IMG/VR virus record: IMGVR_UViG_3300013093_000113
Coordinates: 1-38,517 of that record
Length of the DNA: 38,517 nt
Reading direction: 5' to 3' (one strand)
From: a virus
The notes beneath the pieces were generated by a model, which saw only the letters and a program-made list of their open reading frames with translations, was not told the DNA's origin and did no database searches. The position numbers and the translations under genes were made by a program. Shown piece after piece: positions 7,583 to 13,633 of this stretch (positions are counted from its first letter, which is position 1; every line of letters begins with the position of its first letter).

Positions 7583-8580
7583 TGAATGAATTTGATAAAT
7601 TTCCTGAATTTATGGAAAAGCATAACAGGCCTTATAATCAAGTTTATCGTTTAAAAGAAAATGTAGATTCCATCAATGCAGAGCATTGTGAAATTCCAAG
7701 GCCAGAGTATAATTATCAATATAATTCAGATGGTTTAAGAACAATAGAGTTTTCTGAAAAACCAAATGTAATTACAATGGGGTGCTCAAATACTTTTGGT
7801 TTAGGATTACCAATTGATAAAATTTGGCCATCATTTTTAGAAAAAAAATTAAAAGAAATAGGAAACTATACAGTAGGAAACATTTCTTATAATGGAAGTT
7901 CACCAATGACAAATATTTCAAATTTTTTTGCATTTATTAAAAAATATAAATATGCTCCAGAATATTTAATTTGTAATTTTTCAAATTTTGAAAGATTAAG
8001 CTTTTTTGCATATGAAAAATATGATTCTCCTATTGTTTTGTTTTTTCATAAAGAAAGATTGTTTAAAGATGAATATCCATATAATTGGGAAAAAACAATT
8101 TTATTGGAAGAGTATTATTATAAAAACTTAGATTATATAAGGATGTTAGAAGTTTTTTGTGAATATACTGGTATAAAATTAATATGGAGTACATGGTCAA
8201 ATGTTATAAAAAATGATTATGAGTCATATTTAAATAAAAATTTTAAATATTATCGTTCTGATTATACTAGAGATTTATTTCCTTCTTTTTTTGAATTTGG
8301 ATCACAAGACCTAAACGAATATAATCCTTTAAACCCAACTGTTGAGTCTTTAACTAATGTTTACAGAATGAAAAATTGGAATATTGAAAAATGTCACATT
8401 GATATTTTTAATGAAAATTTTGAAATTTTTGATTTTGCATATGATATATATCAAAATAAAACATCTTATATAAAAGGCGATATTGTGCCATGTCATCCTC
8501 ATCCAGGCACACACAGACAAATTCATTGGGCTGAATTTTATTTTAATGAAATGGTTAATTATGAACATAATAGGATTTAA
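7570..8580 (+). CDS. SGNH/GDSL-like hydrolase or acyltransferase fold protein (336 aa)
   Basis: This is a putative SGNH-fold enzyme. ITMGCSNTFGLGL (residues 68-80) resembles block I, with S73 as nucleophile (GCSNT in place of GDS). NGSS (~108-111) may be the block II/III oxyanion-hole region. CHPHPGTHRQIHWAEFYF (308-325) resembles block V, with H311 as catalytic base, although the usual Asp three residues before it is Cys here. Such enzymes act as esterases, lipases or O-acetyl-handling enzymes on glycans, which fits the cassette. The start is uncertain: ATG 7570 is listed, while ATG 7582 (M5) sits in a TAATG junction with the preceding tiny frame. The end overlaps the carbamoyltransferase by 20 nt. 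Catalytic activity is uncertain because of the altered block V. Confidence 0.55.
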   Translation: MDILMNEFDKFPEFMEKHNRPYNQVYRLKENVDSINAEHCEIPRPEYNYQYNSDGLRTIEFSEKPNVITMGCSNTFGLGLPIDKIWPSFLEKKLKEIGNYTVGNISYNGSSPMTNISNFFAFIKKYKYAPEYLICNFSNFERLSFFAYEKYDSPIVLFFHKERLFKDEYPYNWEKTILLEEYYYKNLDYIRMLEVFCEYTGIKLIWSTWSNVIKNDYESYLNKNFKYYRSDYTRDLFPSFFEFGSQDLNEYNPLNPTVESLTNVYRMKNWNIEKCHIDIFNENFEIFDFAYDIYQNKTSYIKGDIVPCHPHPGTHRQIHWAEFYFNEMVNYEHNRI

Positions 8581-9985
8581 TGAAACATCTCATGATGCTT
8601 CAATGGCTTTAATTAATGATGAAAAAATACTTTTTGCAGGACATGCAGAAAGATATAGTAAGAAAAAAAATGATTGGTATAATAATAATAAAATATATTA
8701 TAACTTAATTAATTATGGCTATCCAGATAAAATTGCTTATTATGAAAAAACCTTTTTAAAAAGATTAAGAATAAAGTTACGTGGCGGATCATCTGATTGG
8801 AAGCCTATTTATAAAGGAATGAAGCCAAAAGAATTTAAACACCATTATTCGCATGCAGCAGCTGGTTATTATACAAGCACTTTTAATGATGCTGCTATTG
8901 TAGTTTTAGACGCTATTGGAGAATTTAATACTTTAACCGTATGGATTGGTGTTGGTGAAAGTATTAAACTTAAATATAAAAAGAATTATCCATTTAGTTT
9001 TGGATTATTTTATTCAGCTTTTACACAATTAATTGGATTGATTCCTAATCAAGAAGAGTATATTATGATGGGAATGGCTGCTTATGGTAACCCTGACAAA
9101 TATTATGAGAAAGTTAATAAATATTTTCCTAAGTATAATAAACAAAGATATAACTTTCATAAGGGTATCAGAAACTGGAATTTAAATATTGCAGAGCAGG
9201 ATAAATTTGATATAGCTGCAGCTGTTCAAAAAGTTTATGAAGAACGATTAATTGAATTTATGTATAATGTAAGATATATAACTGGAAAAAACAAGCTTGT
9301 ATTTATGGGTGGTTGTGCTTTAAATTGTTCAGCAAATACTAGATTATGGGAAGTTTTTGAAGATATTTGGATTATGCCAAATCCAGGTGACGCTGGATCA
9401 AGTTTAGGTGCTGCACTTGCTTTGCTTGGAAAACATATAAAATGGGAAGGCCCATATTTAGGGTATGATTTAGGAAATGAATATCCCGTTGAAAAAATTA
9501 TTGATTCTTTAATTAAAAATAGAGTAGCACCAGTAGCAGCAGGAAGAGCGGAATATGGTCCAAGAGCATTTGGTAACAGAAGCATATTAGCGGATCCAAG
9601 AAATATTTCTACTAAAGATAAGGTAAATTTAATTAAACAAAGAGAGTTATTTCGACCATTTGCTCCAGTTGTTATGGAAGAATATGCAAATATGTTTTTT
9701 GAGATGCCTAAAGGCAAGCCTAGCCCTTATATGCAGTATACAGTAAAGTGTAAGATCCCATCTTTAATACCAGCTGTGGTTCATGTTGATGGTACATGCC
9801 GAGTACAAACGGTTAATAAAGAACAGCATCCAGGTTTATATCGTGTTTTGGAAAGATGGATGCAAATAACTGGAATTCCAGTTTTATTGAATACTAGTTT
9901 AAATATAAAAGGTCAACCCTTGCTAAATGATGAAAAAGATGTTATGATGTGGGAAGAAGAAAACAATGTTAAAATTATTAGGTGA
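8561..9985 (+). CDS. Carbamoyltransferase, NodU/CmcH/TobZ family (474 aa)
   Basis: This enzyme family transfers a carbamoyl group from carbamoyl phosphate, via carbamoyl-AMP, onto hydroxyls of sugars or antibiotics. The start at 8561 gives MNIIGFNETSHDASMAL, the usual N-terminus of the family. The earlier ATG at 8483 would add 26 unrelated residues inside the upstream gene. The N-terminal Kae1-like domain has HHYSHAAAGYY (H94 and H98, metal/ATP site), EYIMMGMAAYG, GGCALNCSANTRL (from residue 250) and PGDAGSSLGAAL. The C-terminal carbamoyltransferase domain has EYGPRAFGNRSILADPR (from ~331), LFRPFAPVV and GIPVLLNTSLN. All hallmark segments are intact. It ends in a GTGA overlap with the next gene. 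In this context it probably carbamoylates a sugar or a hydroxylated side chain. Confidence 0.92.
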   Translation: MNIIGFNETSHDASMALINDEKILFAGHAERYSKKKNDWYNNNKIYYNLINYGYPDKIAYYEKTFLKRLRIKLRGGSSDWKPIYKGMKPKEFKHHYSHAAAGYYTSTFNDAAIVVLDAIGEFNTLTVWIGVGESIKLKYKKNYPFSFGLFYSAFTQLIGLIPNQEEYIMMGMAAYGNPDKYYEKVNKYFPKYNKQRYNFHKGIRNWNLNIAEQDKFDIAAAVQKVYEERLIEFMYNVRYITGKNKLVFMGGCALNCSANTRLWEVFEDIWIMPNPGDAGSSLGAALALLGKHIKWEGPYLGYDLGNEYPVEKIIDSLIKNRVAPVAAGRAEYGPRAFGNRSILADPRNISTKDKVNLIKQRELFRPFAPVVMEEYANMFFEMPKGKPSPYMQYTVKCKIPSLIPAVVHVDGTCRVQTVNKEQHPGLYRVLERWMQITGIPVLLNTSLNIKGQPLLNDEKDVMMWEEENNVKIIR

Positions 9986-10569
9986 AAGTAGTAATGATGG
10001 TTTTTAAAGCACAAACTGTAAATAATCTATTGTCAGATGAAGAGTGTAAGATAATCTTAGACTTTGCAAAATCAACAGAAGGCTGGACTTCTGGTGGTTC
10101 AGATTTTTGGTCCGATCGTGTCATGAATGATATTGATATTTATAAAAATTATGACAAAGAGGTTGGTGCAATAATTCATGGTGCCAGAGAAAAAATAAAA
10201 AATAAAATTGTTGAGATTTATAGTCTTGACTATAATATATATCCAGATATAATGCAATTAGTTCGCTGGTTTCCTGGTTTAGAACAACCACCACATTGGG
10301 ATGATATGTCAAAGACTGAAGTGCATAAATCTTTTCAACATAGAATTTTTGGTGCAATAGTTTATTTAAATGATGATTATTATGGCGGACAAACATTTTA
10401 TCCAAATTATAACATTTATATAAAGCCAAGGCCAGGTATGCTTGCTGTTCATCCAGGTGACATAAATCATACTCATGGTGTAACAAAAGTAGAGAAAAGC
10501 AATCGCTACACATTGGCTTCTTTTTGGACTTCAGATAAAGGATTTGATAGTGGCTGGCCCTTATATTAA
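9982..10569 (+). CDS. 2OG-Fe(II) oxygenase, prolyl 4-hydroxylase-like (195 aa)
   Basis: This is the fourth oxygenase of the cassette. H105-x-D107 (PPHWDDMS), AIVYLNDDYYGGQTFY (residues 125-140), a KPRPGMLAVHPG strand (148-159), H165 (NHTHGV) and R175 (NRYTLASFW) form a complete P4H-type active site. The GTG at 9982 overlaps the previous stop (GTGA). ATG at 9994 or 9997 are alternative starts that would shorten it by 4-5 residues. No export signal is seen. It shares YLNDDYxGGxxxxPN and a following KP-x(4,5)-L strand with the oxygenases at 4313-4951 and 11301-11870, so these three are more related to each other than to the AspH-like gene. Confidence 0.88.
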   Translation: MKVVMMVFKAQTVNNLLSDEECKIILDFAKSTEGWTSGGSDFWSDRVMNDIDIYKNYDKEVGAIIHGAREKIKNKIVEIYSLDYNIYPDIMQLVRWFPGLEQPPHWDDMSKTEVHKSFQHRIFGAIVYLNDDYYGGQTFYPNYNIYIKPRPGMLAVHPGDINHTHGVTKVEKSNRYTLASFWTSDKGFDSGWPLY

Positions 10570-11308
10570 TGAGCCTGGGTATGAAGTCCCAGAAAATAGT
10601 ATTCTTGCCGTTTATTATGATAAGAATACTAAAGGTTATTTTGATGAAATTATTCAACCACTTATGGGTAATCCCAAGAGAGATTGGTTCACATCACATT
10701 TTTACTACTGCCTACCGCTAGCTATTGGAAATCAATATGGTTTTGTTATAAAATCAATGAGAGATTTTGATATAATTTGGGACGGAACAGAAAAAGATGC
10801 AGTAATTACTTTTTTAAATGAAGATAACTGTAATAAACAATATATTGGTACAGGCTTTAGCCAAGGAATCATAACTGTACAAAATCATTTTCATTTAAAA
10901 ACTCCTCCAGGAATTAATCTTATGACAATACAGCCACCCAATATGTTTATTCCTGGATGCTCTTCTATGACAGGAGTAATAGAGTCTGATCAAATAAGAA
11001 GAGATTTTACTTTTAATTTCAAAGTTACTGTTCCTAATTTTACAATTAAAGTAAGAAAAGGTGACCCGTTAGGAGCATTTATACCTATTCCAAGATATTT
11101 TGTTGATAATTTTAAAATAAAAGATTCTTATGATTTTTTTGATGAGCAAATTATAAAAAATGAAAAAGATGATCTTAATGAATTAAATAGACAAAGAATA
11201 AATGAAGATAAATCTAAACCTCATGAATCAGGTAGAAAGTATTTTAATGGAGTTCATGCTTTCGGAGAAAAATATGTAGATCATCAAAAACGAGTTACAT
11301 ATGAATGA
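10550..11308 (+). CDS. DUF6065-like protein of unknown function (252 aa)
   Basis: The start is set at GTG 10550 because AAAGGA (10537-10542) lies 7 nt upstream. TTG 10544 is possible but too close to that site. The start is nested in the end of the oxygenase gene. The protein resembles the uncharacterised DUF6065 family as I remember it: FYYCLPLAIGNQYGFVI, then GFSQGIITVQNHFHLKTPPG, NLMTIQPPN, GVIESDQIRRDFTFNFKVT and a KGDPLGAFIPIPR strand. These suggest a beta-rich cupin-like or jelly-roll fold. I see no conserved catalytic triad. The last ~50 residues are charged and probably extended. Its place between two oxygenase genes, overlapping both, suggests it works with them or on the same substrate. 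Confidence 0.65.
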   Translation: MAGPYINEPGYEVPENSILAVYYDKNTKGYFDEIIQPLMGNPKRDWFTSHFYYCLPLAIGNQYGFVIKSMRDFDIIWDGTEKDAVITFLNEDNCNKQYIGTGFSQGIITVQNHFHLKTPPGINLMTIQPPNMFIPGCSSMTGVIESDQIRRDFTFNFKVTVPNFTIKVRKGDPLGAFIPIPRYFVDNFKIKDSYDFFDEQIIKNEKDDLNELNRQRINEDKSKPHESGRKYFNGVHAFGEKYVDHQKRVTYE

Positions 11309-11870
11309 GGATTTAGATTTTAAAAAAATTAAATTTATTAAAAATGAAAAAAATAATTTAAGCAAAATTGGAGTTTTAACAAATAAGATAGCTAAATTTG
11401 AAAATTTTATTAATGAAGATATTTCTTTTCAACTTTTAAAAGAATATAATTTAAATAAAAATAAATATGATTTAAAAAACAAATATATATTTGGAAGCAA
11501 AAATAATTTTTATGTTGATTTAAAAAATAAAATTAAAATAATTGCAGAATTTGTTTTTGAAAAAGAGCTTTATTCATCAGCTTCATATTTTCAAGTTTGG
11601 CAAAAAGGAAGTTATGCACCATTACATTCAGATAATTCAGATTTAGAAGGCAATCCAAATGGTTCTAAAAAATTAAAATATGCTAGTGTTTTATATTTAA
11701 ATGATGATTACCAAGGTGGTGAAATATATTTTCCAAATGATAATATATCAATAAAACCAGCAAAAAACTCTTTATATCTTTTTTGTGGTGGCATAGAAAA
11801 TATACACGGGGTAAAAGAAATAATTAATGGAGAAAGAATAACTATGGCTTTTTGGTGGGACCACAAGTGA
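11301..11870 (+). CDS. 2OG-Fe(II) oxygenase, prolyl 4-hydroxylase-like (189 aa)
   Basis: This is the fifth oxygenase-like gene of the cassette. H109-x-D111 (APLHSDNSD), ASVLYLNDDYQGGEIYFPN (residues 128-146), KPAKNSLYLFCGG (152-164), H169 (NIHGV) and R179 (ERITMAFWW) make a complete iron and 2-oxoglutarate site. The first ~85 residues are Lys/Asn-rich and poorly conserved-looking, as expected in this very AT-rich stretch. It overlaps the DUF6065-like gene by 8 nt. It is the last gene of the cassette: after its TGA come 24 nt and then a new promoter-like element for adhesin block B. Confidence 0.87.
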   Translation: MNEDLDFKKIKFIKNEKNNLSKIGVLTNKIAKFENFINEDISFQLLKEYNLNKNKYDLKNKYIFGSKNNFYVDLKNKIKIIAEFVFEKELYSSASYFQVWQKGSYAPLHSDNSDLEGNPNGSKKLKYASVLYLNDDYQGGEIYFPNDNISIKPAKNSLYLFCGGIENIHGVKEIINGERITMAFWWDHK

Positions 11871-11894
11871 TGTGTTTTTATAAGATAAAATTTG

Positions 11895-11903
11895 TGGTAT
11901 ACT
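11895..11903 (+). promoter_or_regulatory. Extended -10 promoter for adhesin block B
   Basis: TGG-TATACT lies 24 nt before the ATG at 11928, followed by GAGGGAGAG as ribosome site. It is the same TGN-TATNNT motif as before the other gene blocks. It marks the boundary between the modification cassette and the second fibre block. Confidence 0.62.
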
Positions 11904-11927
11904 TGTTTTGAGGGAGAGTGAACTCAT

Positions 11928-12317
11928 ATGACAGACAGTAATTTTAAAGTAAAAGATGGCCTATCTGTGGGCGGAAACATAATCTCTTCTGGTGCAGTAA
12001 ATGGTTATTTAAAAATAAGTAATTATAATTCTGATATAAATATGAATACAAATTTTAACGGTTATTTAGTATTTACTAATAATGGTTATGCTCATACTAT
12101 AACACTTACCGATGATTCTCAAACACCAATAGGAACTAATATAACAGCTTTTAGTGTAGATCAGTACATTACTTTTATAGTATATCCAACCAACACAGTT
12201 ACATTGGCTAATGCAAATGATTCAGTAAGTTCTGTGCAAACAAATGGGCCATATTGTATTGCATCAGCAGTAAAAATAGCTTCAAATACTTGGCTAATTT
12301 CGGGAGATTTATCATAA
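11928..12317 (+). CDS. Small fibre-like protein, tandem paralogue 1 (129 aa)
   Basis: This protein and the next gene's product are both exactly 129 residues and begin with the same pattern, MTDxNFKVKxGLxVGGxI, typical of phage fibre or adhesin subunits. The C-terminal half (PIGTNITAF...VKIASNTWLISGDLS) resembles the next gene and the C-terminal domain of the 357-aa protein at 1765-2838. A strong ribosome site GAGGGAGAG precedes the ATG. The stop overlaps the next start (TAATG). No enzymatic motif is present. It is most likely a short adhesin or fibre tip, with the paralogue pair created by tandem duplication and divergence. Confidence 0.65.
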   Translation: MTDSNFKVKDGLSVGGNIISSGAVNGYLKISNYNSDINMNTNFNGYLVFTNNGYAHTITLTDDSQTPIGTNITAFSVDQYITFIVYPTNTVTLANANDSVSSVQTNGPYCIASAVKIASNTWLISGDLS

Positions 12318-12706
12318 TGACAGACAATAATTTTAAAGTAAAAAATGGTTTAACTGTAGGTGGAGACATAAATGTTTCAGGTGCAGTAACAGCTTATGCA
12401 TCTGTTAATAATCAAACTACAAGCTATGAACTTGTATCATCAGATAATGGCAATATTGTTGTAATTACATCAGGTTCAACTACAACTGTTACTCTTCCAA
12501 ATGATTCTGTTTTACCAATAGGATCACAAGTTGTAATAGTTCAGGGTGGAGGAAATTATGTTTCTATAGTTGGAGATACTGGAGTAACAGTAAACTCAAG
12601 CATAAATAATAGTGGGGGTAATTTAAGAACAAGAGTCCAATGGAGTTCAATTACTGCAATAAAATACTCATCAAATGCTTGGGTTTTAGTGGGAGACATT
12701 TACTAA
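12317..12706 (+). CDS. Small fibre-like protein, tandem paralogue 2 (129 aa)
   Basis: The start is placed at ATG 12317, which overlaps the previous stop and restores the MTDNNFKVKNGLTVGGDI N-terminus shared with the upstream paralogue. An in-frame ATG at 12254 would add 21 residues read from inside that gene and is rejected. The body includes TVTLPNDSVLPIGSQVVIV and ends ITAIKYSSNAWVLVGDIY, matching the C-terminal domain family of the 357-aa fibre-like protein. It is probably a structural adhesin component. The stop is 1 nt from the next ATG at 12708. Confidence 0.65.
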   Translation: MTDNNFKVKNGLTVGGDINVSGAVTAYASVNNQTTSYELVSSDNGNIVVITSGSTTTVTLPNDSVLPIGSQVVIVQGGGNYVSIVGDTGVTVNSSINNSGGNLRTRVQWSSITAIKYSSNAWVLVGDIY

Positions 12707-12707
12707 A

Positions 12708-13562
12708 ATGCAGGGAATTACACCATTTATACTTGGCAATCATGGAAATTCTGGTTATTACTTAACTCCAAATCCAACTATGACTGGTATCAGTTGTTAT
12801 AATATTTCCTATGGCGGTTACCCTAGGTTTAAAGCAAACTGGACATGGCCTGTAACAGAATATCCAAAAGGAGATTATGAAGTAATTATTTATGTTAAAA
12901 AATCAAGTGATTCTTCGTATGTTGGAGAAGATTTTTTATCATATGGCAACTATGCTCCAGATTATGGAAATTCTTCTGGTCTTGCAGTATTAAACGCAAC
13001 AAGTGGATCATGGAGTACACTTAACTCAAATTCTAATTTTTATTCACCATCACCATTTGTTGCTGGAACAACGTATGATATAACTATATATGTCAATAAT
13101 AATCCAACTTATAATAGTGGTTTTACATTTAATGGATTATCAAGAGCAGCTGGAACTACATATACAAATCAGCTTGCTATGACATTACCAGCAAATATTT
13201 CTTCAATTACTGCAAGTGGAGGAACTGGATCTGCAAGTGCAAGTTGGACTGCACCTAATTCTGGTGGAAGTACAAACATTTATTATTATTGGGCACTTTT
13301 TACAAGTACTGGTTCAGAAGTTTCAAATGGAAATGCATCCAATACTACAAGTATTGGAACTGGGGGCTTATCAAGCGGTTCATATTATTTTGTTGTTACT
13401 ACAGGAAATGAAACTGGATTTAACACATCTTCTACAACAAGTAATACTTTTACAGTAAGCAGTGTTCCACCTCCAATTTATACGCCAGTTTATATTCCAC
13501 CTCCAGTCCATATACCAACCAGACAGGGTGTTACGGTAAAAGACATACAAGGTTTAAGTTAA
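12708..13562 (+). CDS. Fibronectin-like adhesin with Pro-rich C-terminal tail, paralogue (284 aa)
   Basis: This is a paralogue of the 287-aa protein at 2838-3701. The N-terminal ~160 residues look like a beta-sandwich domain (YPRFKANWTWPVTEYPKGDY ... AGTTYDITIYVN). A second domain at ~165-250 is fibronectin type III-like (SITASGGTGSASASWTAP ... GSYYFVVTTGNETG). The C-terminus is a Pro/Tyr-rich linker (PPPIYTPVYIPPPVHI) followed by PTRQGVTVKDIQGLS. The DNA of the tail is also conserved: 19 of 20 bases match between 3657-3676 and 13515-13534. The tail is thus the best preserved part of the pair. No enzymatic residues are seen. It is likely attached to the tail or capsid, and is a candidate substrate for the cassette's hydroxylases. 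Confidence 0.65.
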   Translation: MQGITPFILGNHGNSGYYLTPNPTMTGISCYNISYGGYPRFKANWTWPVTEYPKGDYEVIIYVKKSSDSSYVGEDFLSYGNYAPDYGNSSGLAVLNATSGSWSTLNSNSNFYSPSPFVAGTTYDITIYVNNNPTYNSGFTFNGLSRAAGTTYTNQLAMTLPANISSITASGGTGSASASWTAPNSGGSTNIYYYWALFTSTGSEVSNGNASNTTSIGTGGLSSGSYYFVVTTGNETGFNTSSTTSNTFTVSSVPPPIYTPVYIPPPVHIPTRQGVTVKDIQGLS

Positions 13563-13597
13563 TTTTCGTCTATTGTATAGATTTAAAGTCTTTATTA

Positions 13598-13625
13598 ATG
13601 CTTTAATTTAATATTTTGGTATACT
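13598..13625 (+). promoter_or_regulatory. Promoter for the 720-aa fibre gene
   Basis: A -35-like ATGCTT (13598-13603) is followed after 16 nt by TATACT (13620-13625) with an extended TGG before it. The same ATGCTT/ACGCTT arrangement is seen before 17815 and 20983. TATACT ends only 8 nt before the ATG at 13634, so the transcript may have almost no leader, and the AGGAG between them may not be transcribed in full. Confidence 0.6.
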
Positions 13626-13633
13626 AGGAGCAT

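Noticed and set aside
8483-8560. Earlier start for the carbamoyltransferase
   Set aside because: It would add 26 residues with no match to the family, read inside the upstream gene; MNIIGFNETSHDAS at 8561 is the normal N-terminus.
9235-9717. 160-codon open frame on the - strand
   Set aside because: It lies wholly inside the carbamoyltransferase gene, whose conserved motifs fix the + frame.
10121-10657. 178-codon open frame on the - strand
   Set aside because: It covers the oxygenase active-site region on the other strand and the start of the DUF6065-like gene; its Lys/His/Leu-rich translation has no domain.
12254-12316. Earlier start for the second 129-aa paralogue
   Set aside because: The extra residues come from the preceding gene; ATG 12317 gives the N-terminus shared with its tandem copy.
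13216-13458. 80-codon frame on the + strand inside the Pro-tailed adhesin gene
   Set aside because: It is an out-of-frame shadow, rich in Leu/Gln, with no ribosome site.
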